Position numbers and translations under genes: made by a program. This document shows positions 11,671 through 23,474 of a stretch of 64,000 bases of DNA, piece by piece (position 1 is the stretch's first letter; every line of letters starts with the position of its first letter). The notes beneath the pieces were generated by a model, which was given only the letters and a program-made list of their open reading frames with translations, was not told the origin of the DNA and made no database searches. Origin of the DNA: Warburgia ugandensis (Eukaryota; Streptophyta; Magnoliopsida; Canellales; Canellaceae); contig CP141126.1 of assembly GCA_035236585.1 (NCBI GenBank), positions 13,219,001-13,283,000 on the forward strand. The letters are read 5' to 3'.

Positions 11671-13065
11671 TGTAATGACCTATATTTTTTAAAAATAAAG
11701 AAATATTATAATTATAAATTTTGAAGTCAATTGTTAACTATTATGGTGTAAAAACAAGTTGAAATGAAGCATAAACAATTTTTTTAATTTTAACTTATTA
11801 AATAAATTATGTGTAATTAGAATATAAGTGATAATAAAACTTTAATTTGGTAAGACTTGACCACCTAAGCTAAGAGTAGATAAGCAGTCTCAAATGCAAG
11901 TTGTTAAGGTGAGGTTTGGACTTCAAGTCACATCTCTAACAATTTTTAAGAAGAAAATTATGTTTTATATTATATTATTATTTATTTATTTAATTATTAC
12001 TAATTTTATATGTGGATAAGTCATATAAGAAAACCCACATGGTGAAGGATGGTTTCCATATGGACAAAACATGTGAAAATATTAAATGGTGAAATGAATG
12101 AGACCAATATAGAAGAGTTATATATCTAAACCATTGGATGATAATCCAATGGTTGAGAATAAATAAATAATTAATATTAAAAGAGTTACAAACATGTAAT
12201 CAATTTAGAAAACTTTTACAAGGAAAGTATCTATAAAGTAAACAAAGAAAAATAAAAAGAAGGGTTAGAAACGTGAAATAGTTGAAGTGATAAAAAAAAA
12301 GGGGAGTGCATGAGACAGAAAGAAAAGAGAAAAGGAAAGAAAAAGGAAGAGAAGATTGGAGGAAAAGCTTAGATTTAGAGTGTTCCTCAAATCAATTAGA
12401 AGCAGAGGGATTTACATTGAAGGAAATGGCATTTTGAGGTAGGGGATCTTGAACTAGACCTTGATGTGTTTTTTTTTTTTTTTAAAGAAAGATACCAAAA
12501 TTTTACTATTGATTTTGGTATGAAAATTTGTGTTTATGATTTTACTTTAATCGGATACCAAAATGTTGTAATTCATATGTTTTGATTTACTAGCAAGTTA
12601 GCCAATTATTTAAGTGATAAAATCTTATTTTACAACTTGAAATTTACGCATGATTCATGGATGAAATTGAAGAGTATGTTTTCTTGAAAAATTGAACGGC
12701 ATGAATTGTTTCTCTTTAGTTTATTGCATGAAACTTTAATAACCGTGATTTATGATTAGTGATCTATCTAGGCATTTTAAATTAAACTTTGGATGTTCCA
12801 ATTTAACACTTGTACATATATTTTATTAGCATGTTGTTGTAAGGTTGTAAATTATTTGGATGGATTCTCCTAATCTAGATGTGCATGATGGTGGAAATTT
12901 GGGATGTACCATTGGTGTTTTTATTTTCTTGTTCATATGTAAATTATGATAGTATTAGAACTAAATTATTAATTTAATTCATGTACCATGCTCTAAGCCA
13001 TGCTTAAAATGTGCATGAGGTCATGCTTGGAGAGTGGCTTATAGACTTATATAAGCTAGCCATGA
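11671..13065 (+). repeat. LTR of the older Ty3/gypsy element (right end uncertain)
   Basis: TGTAATGACC starts directly after the purine tract at 11656-11669, as a 3' LTR should. The sequence is A+T-rich and includes a perfect stem-loop at 12129-12154. I cannot see the CA end, and the right boundary is a guess. Confidence 0.6.
12129..12154 (+). other. Perfect 11-bp stem-loop in the older LTR
   Basis: AACCATTGGAT and ATCCAATGGTT are exact reverse complements around a GATA loop. It lies about 460 bp inside the LTR. Confidence 0.75.
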
Positions 13066-14479
13066 TCCTGCACGTAGTACCAAGTTAGCAACATTGATTA
13101 AATATATGACATCAAACAACCTACTAGTGATTAGATGCATAAAACAAGAATAGTGCCAGTTGCACTATATATCGATTAATGTCTATTACTAGAACTATTA
13201 GAAATAACCAAGTATTCTAAACCACACTCGATACATGATGCATGAGATATAACAATCATATCATGCATCCAAGCAAAGTTTAGACACAAACCACTAGATT
13301 CTAGCCGCAATATGCAACTAGTTGGGCTCACGTGCATGTTATTTTGGATAAGAATTACATGTATTGTGAGCCAAATTTTTGTTCAAATACATGATCTATC
13401 ATATTAAGCTTTCACACACTAGACTACTGAATACCAAATTTCTTATAGGTATCTAGTAGCTATAGGCGTATGACACCTTAAACCTGAACATTTGATCATA
13501 CAACATGTGAGGTTTAGATGCAAAATAGCTTGGATTTTTCAATTGCACAATGCATCGCTTAGATGCAATTCTATGGCTTACTAATCAATACTCAAAATTT
13601 GGTAAAGACATGGGTATCATCAATAACCAACTGAATCAAGCACCTAACAACCTACTTTGACCTTGACGATAGTATCATAAATCAAGCCATCCTTGGCATG
13701 TGTTGTGTTGGATTATACCAACTACACTATGCACCAAGTGATACTAAGGAACATGGGCGTTGGATAAAGGTTGAACATGTTAGACTTTGAATCTTGTTCA
13801 GGTATATCACACAGAAAATTATAAGCAAGTGGATAAATTTTAGATTAAGGATCAGGCACACTCTATTGAATTATCCACATGGCATGTTTGGATAAGAAGA
13901 AGATTTAAGCTCATCGCAAGCCAAGCATTGATTATTAAATAAACATACAGATAATGAAATTGAGTAATTGTCTAACGCATAAATATGGAATAACTCTAAC
14001 CCATTTGGATAAATGGCCCAGCAAATGATTTTAGCTAGGCGAGTAACAATTATCCAAAATGTGTACTGGATATTTGATGGTACAAACCGGCCACCATCTT
14101 GGCTGAGTAGTGATAGAATTTGAATTCCTTGATCATAGAAAGAATTCAGAGAACAGATAGGTTCCTATGTGTTAATTGACCATTGAGTAGGTGTATGAAA
14201 TTAGGACCGCCCATATTTGGGCTTTTTCTGTTGTTTGAACCTACTCTTTTCAACAATCTGTATCCAACCAATTGCTAGGCCACCTTATGGATGAACCAGC
14301 AGCATGCATAAGTAAGTTAAAACAAAGATATGCAACAAACTCATTTCCTTTCTTCCTAACACATTTAAAACACTTTATAAAATCATTATATGTAAAAGAA
14401 ATGTTATGCATGATAAGTGTCAATCCATGCGTACATAAGTAAATACAAGGCCTTTTCCAGCAAGTGAAGAGCAAAGCCA
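13066..14479. other. Unassigned A+T-rich stretch
   Basis: No reading frame with recognisable protein content was seen. It may include the rest of the older LTR, but I found no ends or motifs that settle this. Confidence 0.4.
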
Positions 14480-14697
14480 TGTGAAGCCTTGAGAAACGAA
14501 TCCTAGGACAGGTGAGGTACTGAGAGTTAGTCTCACAATGCCTATGGAGAGGGAACTGCACAGTTTATAAGAGTTTGGGGAACTCTCCTAGCAACGAGAC
14601 CTTTTCCTTAGGAAACCGGGGAGGAACAAAACCGTGAGGGGTATATAAGCACCTCAAAGTGGACAATATCGTTGCTGTGGGACCCCCGGCTATTACA
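14480..14697 (+). repeat. TRIM 5' LTR
   Basis: It is 218 bp long, begins TGTGAAGCC and ends CTATTACA. It contains a TATATAAG box at about 14643-14650, a plausible LTR promoter. Confidence 0.85.
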
Positions 14698-14798
14698 AAT
14701 GGTATCAGAGCCAGCCCTCCTTGTGGTGTGGTGGCTAGCCGCACGCGGGCGCCTAGTCGTGGCTATCATGCAGGGACACATGTTTCCAGGGGAAAAGA

Positions 14799-15016
14799 TG
14801 TGAAGCTTTGAAGGATGATTCCCAGAACGGGTGAGGTACTGAGAGTTAGTCTCATATTGCCTTGGGAGAGGGAACTAAGCGGTTTATAAGAGTTTGGAGA
14901 ACTCTCCTAGTAACGAGGCATTTTTCTTGAAAAACCGAGGAAAAACAAAACTGTAAGGAGTGTATAAGTACCCCAAAGCGGACAATATCATTGCTGTGGG
15001 ACCCTAACTATTAACA
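14799..15016 (+). repeat. TRIM 3' LTR
   Basis: It is 218 bp long, the same length as the 5' copy, and keeps blocks such as GGTGAGGTACTGAGAG and GGACAATATC. It ends CTATTAACA. Confidence 0.85.
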
Positions 15017-16543
15017 TCTTTGGTACTTAGGCATCTAGTATAATGCCGAATCAAATGAACTGCTTGTTTCACCTGTTATGTACTCTCTTTACTCGCAGAA
15101 GCCCCATAAATTGGGTGCGGCTGCGTGTTTGTGAGAGAGAGAGACTTGTTGTATGCAGTGAAGTTACCGCCCTTCATGCAGTCGCCCTTCCACGTGGAGG
15201 GAGGTGGTGAAATCTCTTTGTCTTGAAAGCTAGAAGTGTACAGAGCCTCTGATCATGGTATTGCGCATAAAAGTGTTTGGACGCATGACATGTTGGAAAA
15301 TAACGCAAACAAAGGCGAAAGAGAGCAGTAACAGAGAGGAGACGACTAACAAGGAGTGGCTTTTGTAAGAGTGTTCCATATTTGATGAAGTGGTTTAGAA
15401 ATTAATTCTTTGAAATGGTTTAGATATTTGCATTTCTATAAAGAGGAGGAGAAGACGTCAGTACCAGTCATTCTTCTTCCATGAAGTGGACGTGCTGCTT
15501 ATTTTCTGTATTCATATTGTCCCTGATAAGAAACTAACTATGGTCGACCGTATGTTAAAGGAATCGTATTTCTGGCAGAGGTGACATGCAAATTCTATTT
15601 TATGTGCGGCAAATGGAGCTGGAACTAAAAAGTCTAGGCATGTCTAATGAGGTTGCAGCCGATACACCTGCAGAATGAAATAGGGTCGGTTCATGTGGAG
15701 ATTGACGGTACCAGATTTGGACTTGTACGAGAAGTCTATGTGAGAGTACGGAGGAGATGAAGATGCGCTGGTAGTGGGTCCTGGTCGGTGCACCGTGATT
15801 GTTTCTAAGAAGATCAATGAAGAAGAAGAGACAGTTGTACGGGCTCCATTGACCCATTTGAAGAACCAGTGGATGCAATTTTATTGCTGTTGCAGCGCGG
15901 GTTGCATGGTATAATTCTCGGTCCAACAATCCACTTTTGCATGTAAGGTCCCGCGTTTAGATGATCTGACCCGCCATCTGATTGATCCAATCTTTGATAC
16001 TATGCAAACTGAACATATGATAACGTACGATTTTATCATCCTAAAAGCTATGGTATTGGTTGATAAATCGAGGCCAATGATTAGAGAGTTTCTAACTGTT
16101 CTTTCCTTGAAATCAAAAGCTTAATCTTCAGAAGCAACACTCACGCCATTCGCGCGGTCCCTGGAATAATCTACGTCCAAATCTGGAGGACGGAAGCAAT
16201 AGATGAACGGATTATGGCCAGAATGCGAGTGTTGGGTACTATAAGAGCAATTGGTTATGGAGTGCCCCCCTTTTGAATGAAGGCCTCACTTTGCATGGTC
16301 CGACCCCTTCATTTGATTTTTCTAACTATCATGTGAATTGAATTAGTATCTGAAAAATTGTACGTCACAGGAAATTTACATGTACTAAAGTTGCATGAGC
16401 GACGGACTACATTCAACGACCAAGAATACGGTTTCTAGATAATGATTCGGTTTTGCATTTTAAAGTATTTCCAATCCTCGAGCTTGATCATTCGCTATTC
16501 AAACTTCTGAATCGCATTGCCACAGCGGGCACTGTCGAATGGA

Positions 16544-16574
<31 letters not shown>

Positions 16575-17133
16575 GGCACTAGGAGCAATGAAGTGAGAAT
16601 CACTTGACAATACATTAATATTTTCTGTACTAGTGACAACAACAAAATATTTAAGTCAGCCTCCTTTTGTACAGTACTTAGATGGGTTCTGCTTTAATAA
16701 ACAATAATTTTAGATTACGGGTCATTTTTCCATAGCAGAAACCTCCAAATGAGAGGATCGTTGTCACATCACAATTTGTGTTTAGAATAATACGGTTTAT
16801 TAAGGAAACAGATGTTCTAAACAGTTTGAGACCATAAATTATAAGATGCACTGGACGAGACAAATCTTGGAGACCCAGAAGATTTGGCTTGTAATAGGTT
16901 GCCTTTATCTACTGGTCATGTTCATTCCCCTTGCTAAGAAAATCGGCTCGATGTTCTTTGGTTTAAATGCATTGAATTACTGAATTAGGTGCGGTTTAAT
17001 TAGCCAATCAACTTTTAGCAGCTAGCTAGAAATGGAGAAGAGATGATTTTTTGAATGTGTTAGCCTAAGCAGAAGACGCATTCTTGCTCGTACAAAATCT
17101 TGAAGAATGAAATAAGGCTTATTAATTTTAAAT
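15017..17133. other. Unassigned region
   Basis: I see no defensible gene. A short CT tract runs directly into a CA tract at about 16543-16575. A minus-strand open frame near 15600-15929 has no family I recognise. Confidence 0.4.
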
Positions 17134-17707
17134 AGGGGTGTAAATGGATCGGTTCCGGATTGATTTCACCCAGAATTGGGACTGGAATATAAAATAATTT
17201 AGTAGAATTGAAATTAGGCAGCTTTGGAATTTGGTTCTAACTTGAGCAATTAGAATTAACGTGTTCAGTTTCGGTTAGGTTCTTGGTCGTCATCAGCTCT
17301 GCATTCTAAACTATTCTAGAATTTTTCTTTTTAAGCCAATGAAAGTAGCCATGGTTACAATTACTACCATGAAAATGTAGGCTACTCCTCTAAACTCATT
17401 CAAAGTGGCACATTAGTGACAAAGTTATGTTGAGGGCATCTTTAGTCTTATAATAATTGAGTCAAAAAGACTGGATAAACCTTAAATAAACTAAAGTTCA
17501 ACATAAAATAATAAAAGTACTATAGTTTATTTGAGCTTTGATTCCAATCTGGTTCTTTTGAAATAAAATTAGAACGAGACCAAATTTAATTTAGTTCTAT
17601 AGACAAAGAATTGAAACATGACTACAATTCAAATTGAAGGACTAAGACCTAATTTTGCTATTTGGTTCTCTTTAGTTATTTAGTTCTCACTGATACTCCT
17701 ACTTGTA
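17134..17707 (+). mobile_element. hAT-like MITE remnant, copy 1
   Basis: It starts with TAGGGGTGTAAATGG and ends with a degenerate inverted match (...CTGATACTCCTA). Such AGGGGTGT-type ends, with repeated 'ggttctaatt/gaattgg' motifs inside, are typical of non-autonomous hAT-type elements in plants. No clear 8-bp target duplication was found, so the boundaries are approximate and the class is an inference. Confidence 0.5.
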
Positions 17708-19195
17708 ATCATATAACCACAGATTAGATTAATTAAGATCTCAAACCGATCAGTGGATTAAGAGTTGGAGTTGAATCAACTTCATTGAGTCCATGGAGGT
17801 AGGAACTAAAGTCCCATCTCTAGCTGAGGCTACCAAACATAAAACAAAGCTAGGGCATGCCTGAACGTGCGTTAGGCTGCCACTTTTTGCATTGACCAAT
17901 AGCTGAGCTTCTTGTCAAGCAAGTAGTAACCAGCCTTGAAGCATGGTGAGTTGATCACGGGGTCAAAACCTATAAGAAGATACCATGCTATCAATGTTAT
18001 TTTCATGCTCCTGATGATATGTTCATAACATAATAAGTTCACCACTTTAAATCATCTTCACTAAGAGTACATTTAAATCGCAGACCTCTTTGCCCTGTTG
18101 TTTTGTGAAAGTTAGACACCCACCCACCCAAATAAAATTGAAAATGGAAGACAACTGAACATATAATTACGAGGTAGAAAAATTAGAAGTTAATAGCTTA
18201 GGTTAAGATGGAACTAATAACCACTTTGTAGCTTCAGCCAAAAATCACAAAATTCAGACGATCATGTCATTGCTTTTTTTGGTTCTAAAATATATAGTAT
18301 ATAAATTGATGGCACTAAAAATAGCGACAAATAACCATGTCTAGTTCGTTCAAATTATGTGATTTTGAGAGATGGCCATCTATGGCTAGATGATGAAGAT
18401 GAAGACTATCACTAAAAAATGTGGAACCCACACAGTTTTTTAACAAAAACCCAAAAGAGGACATGGGAATATCAGTTTTGATTCTAGGTTGGTTTGTTGT
18501 TCTTATTAGTCTAAAAAGTAACTCTAGCATCTGAGCCACATGAAGATGATAAGTCTTGAGAGAGCAGAATTTTGAGATCATAAAGTTTGGTTGTTCAATA
18601 TTGGAATTTTTTTTATTTCATTGAGATTCTAAATGGAGGCTATAATGCTTATAAGGGAATAAATGAGTATATGATTAAGAAAGATCATTTTCCAAATACA
18701 TCTCATGTTTCTACCTAGCATAAGATACAATGCAACAACAACAAATGGAAGAAAAACACAAATATTAATATCTTCATTGATTTGATCATAAAGGATTTGA
18801 AGCACGCAACCAATCTTAGGAACAAACTATTCCCTCCACAATCTCTAGTAGCAATAAACTATGGAACTAATCAAACACTCTACCTCATGTGTTAAATACA
18901 AACTCTGAAGCAACTGTAGAGAACATGATTGCAAGAATCTCATGAACCATCTTATGTAGAAAGAAAAACTAGACACATTTATTTTCCACTAATCCAAAAT
19001 ATTAGAATTTTCCAAATCAAGCAACCAAAGTCATCCTCTTTGAGATATCTATCTAGTTTTGTATTCTTTTGTGCAACATTCAAATATATCGTAATGTATT
19101 TATGGGTCCATTGTATTTAAGCTAAATATTTAATACACCTTATTTATTTATGGGTAACATAATAAAATTAATGTGCATTTATTCTTACAAAATTT
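17708..19195. other. Unassigned region
   Basis: The sequence is A+T-rich with only short open frames of no recognisable family. Nothing else was seen. Confidence 0.4.
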
Positions 19196-19424
19196 AGAAA
19201 CAAAGACTAAATTACCTTTAACACTAAAGTATAAACTAGTAAGGGTATTATAGTTTAATTATATAGTCCTCAATTCCCTGTCTAGTTCTTTTGGCAAAGA
19301 ATTGAAATTGGACCAAAATCAATTTGGCTCCACTAGCAAAGGACTAGAATTGGACCACCAGTTCCAATTGAAGGACCAGAACCTAATTTATTAGTTTGGT
19401 CATCTGGCCCTTGTTGACACCCCT
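19196..19424 (+). mobile_element. hAT-like MITE remnant, copy 2 (right part)
   Basis: The last ~200 bp resemble the right part of the copy at 17134-17707 (gaattgg...ccaattgaaggac...agaacctaattt). They end GTTGACACCCCTA, the reverse of the TAGGGGTGT start. The left boundary is unclear. Confidence 0.5.
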
Positions 19425-22400
19425 AACTATAACCAAGTCAATCAATGGAACTAGTTGCTCCCAAAAGGCAGTACTAAGCTGAATAAAGTGATAAATCCTA
19501 TGTCATATCTCTATAAGTATGTTCTTAATCAATAAAACTTATCATTTCAAAAAAAAGAAAGCTGCATAAAGTGAGAAAACTAGATTGCTACGAACTATTG
19601 TGATATGGCCGTAAGACTTTCTTTCCATTAGTAAATTGCTCTCATTTCTCGAAAAAGTTAGGAACTATTTGTGATGTGAGGTGCTATTCATAAAGTTCCC
19701 TTTCAGCAAATGCAAAGTCTATTTCCTTTGAAAAAATGAAAAACATAAAATAACACAAGCAATTTGTTTTTCATAACTATGTTACATTCCGTGCCTTCTT
19801 GCTATCCGAAGTTGCCAAAGACCAAAAAGACATCTACATGCAATTTATGGCGCAAGAGGGAATGATATGGCTGTATTCATAATGGTTCGCTTACTTCTTT
19901 GGTAGTGTCCGTCACAAAATTTGCTAATGTACTGACATATTGCATCGCGTTACATGCTTCAGTTGAGACGAAAGATACATCACGTCGCAATGTACGATGA
20001 TTTCATGCAGATCTGTTCGTAATGTTAGCGCTTTCCATTGAAACCTACTTGCACTAAAAAAGATGCTGGTACTTGAGACTTCAAATCAAAGCCCGTAGTC
20101 AGTTGCACCAGGTGCTGAATCATGGGCACGGCGTTCACTTCTGTTTGCCGTTTATCTCTGTGTTGTCAAGTTCGAGCAGAACTTCAGTACTTCTGAATTT
20201 GGATGGAAAATTTTAGTACTTAAATGCCAACGTACTTATTACTCATATTTTACGTTTTATATCTGGGTCGTCTATTTCGAGCACAAACTTCAATGCTTAT
20301 GAATTTGGAAGAAAAATTTTAGTACGGAATGCTAATGTACTTATTATTAATATTTTACTATTGACACCTGCTAGCCGAACGCGGCTTTGGGGTCATTGCC
20401 TGACTACAAATGAGCAGCCTTGCTTCAGTGGGGCAGGCCGTTTGTTTCCATTAAAACCAAGACCTGCGACTGGCAATCGTCTGTTTTACTTCACTATATA
20501 CTACCAATATATTACCTATATATGGATTACTTAGCGTTGTGGAGATGATCCAAAGTTCAAACAGAAGAAGTACAAATTTTAGTCTAGTTGGTTGACAAGT
20601 AGGCCTAGATTAAATCCCGCAATTGTAACCCTTCCATTACTCAAGATTTTACTACCATCAACTTTACTTGAATTTGGACCTGTCCATTTTACACAATAAA
20701 CAATAAAGGCTCAGACTATTTAACATAGAAATCTTTTAAGAATGGCTATCTGAATCAGGCTTAGAGAAAGAATTGTTTGCCTCGTCAAAATAGGGATTAT
20801 ATCTCTTCCCGAGTATTGAGATTACATTTTTACCTCGTCTTCTCCATTTTTACTATTAACATTAATTTAAGTCCACGGCAGATTGACAGGGCATTGACAA
20901 GCCCACTAACGTGCCAGAGTTGATTGTGGAAGGCATTGCACTTGAAGAAGAACGTGAATAGTGCAGCTTTTAAGTCAAGCAGGTGAACGTACTCGACAGT
21001 TTCAATGACGGCCTACTAACTAAGAGCTGGAATAATAGATGGTCTGTGGCCCCACTTCCACGAGCAAACCCGTGAATCTCTAATTGCCAATTTTGATTAC
21101 TGATCTATCCTTATTCCTTACACAACTTCTCTTCTTGGATAAGGTGAATGTGATAGTTCACAGCAGTAGTTAGAAATGGAAATGCCCTTCTTGTCTATTA
21201 AGTAAGCACAGAGTTTCAAGTCACGATTGTGTTTTTTGAAAACAGGAAAGGAAAGAGGGCCTCATTCTTAGATGGACTTCAGGAGAACAAATTCGAAATC
21301 ACAACAAAAAGGTCATGCATCTTTCATTCTAATGGGAATATTCCTTTTTTATCTTTAGAAAAGCTTACTAATGTGATATCTATTTAATAATAAGGAAATT
21401 ACCAAAGACACAGAATTCCTTCAGAAATTACCAGACTAGGTAATTAGACTTGATATTCTTTGCGAAGATTGGTATTACAGAAATTGCACCCACATTGAGC
21501 TGCATTATACTAATGACGCTAATATGCCTAAACACAAGATAAGGGAGCGACGCAGGCCTTCGGGCTCGGTTGCTGCATAAGTTTAAAGAGACTTGATGGA
21601 GAAATGTGTAATGAGACACCATTCAAAGAAAAAGGAAAGGGTACTGGGACAACTGCCTGCCTAACTTGTTATAGTAAATTGTCCTCTCAACTAACAATTA
21701 GGTGTAAATCCATTTATAAAGATGACATGAGGACAACCAGATAGAAAGTTAAGTTAATTTCTTTTGTCACAAACGCTATCAAGATTTGTAATGCTTGATT
21801 GGGCGAAACACAAATAATCCCCCATGCATCAAATGCTATCTGTCGACTTTGTCAGGATGATTAGTCGTCTCTTGCACATGGTTAACTAGATAGTGTGATT
21901 TATTGCATGCGTTTAAAAATAGGAATTCATTAAAAGGGGAGGAGAAAAATGATTTGGTTGTTGAAGTAAAACAAGCTGGGAGAAGTTATGATTAGGTAGT
22001 AAGGGCTTCCTGAAGTGAGGTTGACAACTCTCCTACCACTACCCAAAAACCACATGATTAAACGATGAACCTTTACTGACCTCAAAAGCTAAGTAATGAT
22101 GCTTACATACGGCTTCTTTTGGTTTAAAGGGAGGAAATTTGAGGAATCAATATGTTACCATACATTACAAGTTGGTATAATATGTGATGTCTAATGTCGT
22201 TAATCTTCCTTGTAGCCAAGGTGTGATAGAAAAGGGCCATTTGCTATTTCATTTTTAAACTAGAAACAGTCAATAAGGAGCCATTGTAACATAAATGCAA
22301 CTTACTCAGAGATAATGGTGAGATTCTTCATTTCTTGTTCCTTTTATTTTCCCTGAACAAATGAAAGTGATATTAATTGTTAAATGAAAAAGACTTATTC

Positions 22401-23474
22401 CCGGAACAGTTGATAAAATAGAGAAAATTACCATGCAAATGCATGCACGGAACACACAAGCCAATGATATGATAATAGTCTGGTTCAGTGGCTCACAAGT
22501 GAACCAGTCAAGGTCTATAGTCAATTCCCTGCTACGAACACAGAAATGCAACGGAGGATGACAAATCCACCTTCAAATTTACTAGGATCTCCACTTCCCC
22601 ATTCACGTGGTTGTACACCTAAAAAATTGTCATACAGGGGGCGCCCATGGCTGAGAACCGGCCGGATTTATCATCACCCTAAATTAACGGCCACCTAACC
22701 AGTAAGTGTACCAACTGAGTACGTGTAAAGCCTAAGGTTATGGGCATCAAACCAATTTTTAAAGATAATTAGCAAACAAAAACAGAAATTAAAATTAATC
22801 TAGGAAGAATACGGTGCGTTGCTATGCTTAAAAAAAAACAAAGAAGAAGAAGAAAAAAAGCCAGCAACACAGGACCATTTCATGGGGACAGATCACCACG
22901 TGAGCATTGATTGCTTTTGAGCTTAATGCCTGTTTGAGTATGTCAGCTAACTCCTTTACTTGCTCCAGAGAACACAAGCACAGAACAGAAACATCCATCA
23001 ATTCTTCCATGATAGAAAGAACTTGTAAGTATTTCTACGCAGCTAGCGGTTTTCTAGGGACAAGATGAGCAAAATATAATAATATATATCTCCGCCCCTT
23101 TCATCGGCACTACCAATCATCTTTCTTTGAATTTCGTGAGAATGACTTTCTCTCTAGAAATGTTAAATTCAAGTTGCAGAAAGGAATGAACAAGCAAGAT
23201 GTTTCGTTACTAAGAAAAGAAAGTGGAAACTACAGAAATTTTGGTGAAAATATCATGTCAGTGTACGCAATATTTTGTGTATATACATGAAAAGATAACC
23301 CTGCTGGGGATTCCGTGACAAACCCACGAAAGCCAAATGTTTTAATATGTGACCCTGCTTGCAATCCCCACCCATGTTCTTCACATGCATCATAGTCCTA
23401 CAGATCCCAAAACTAAGCCTTGGGTGTATTTTACCAAATTGGCGTATCAGGGAAGCAAAAGCTACATTACACCG
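19425..23474. other. Unassigned region downstream of the P450
   Basis: No gene was recognised. It holds a diverged ~105-bp tandem duplication at about 20161-20358. A CACGTG hexamer occurs near 22896. The 3' UTR of the P450 must lie just below 23475, but I saw no convincing poly(A) signal. Confidence 0.4.
20161..20358. repeat. Diverged ~105-bp tandem duplication
   Basis: TTCGAGCAGAACTTCAGTAC at 20171 recurs in altered form at 20276. The following 'gaatttgg...aaaattttagtac...atgc.aa.gtacttatta' pattern is also in both units. Confidence 0.65.

Larger units (their letters stand above)
14480..15016 (+). mobile_element. TRIM (terminal-repeat retrotransposon in miniature), 537 bp
   Basis: Two 218-bp direct repeats (14480-14697 and 14799-15016) each start TGTGAAGC and end in ...CA. 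They flank a 101-bp interior that starts with a primer-binding site TGGTATCAGAGCC (14700-14712) and ends with a purine tract AGGGGAAAAGA (14788-14798). That is a complete TRIM layout with no coding capacity. My hand alignment puts the two LTRs near 17-18 percent different, so the insertion is old, probably several million years at commonly used plant rates. The five-base flanks (AGCCA and TCTTT) do not match, so the target duplication has decayed or the copy was rearranged. Confidence 0.88.

Noticed and set aside
14475-15021. Target-site duplication for the TRIM
   Set aside because: The five-base flanks are AGCCA and TCTTT, which do not match.
15600-15929. 109-residue minus-strand open frame
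   Set aside because: I recognise no family, start context or splice structure. It is likely chance.
17126-17715. 8-bp target duplication for the hAT-like MITE
   Set aside because: The flanking octamers do not match, so the hAT assignment rests only on the ends and is kept at low confidence.
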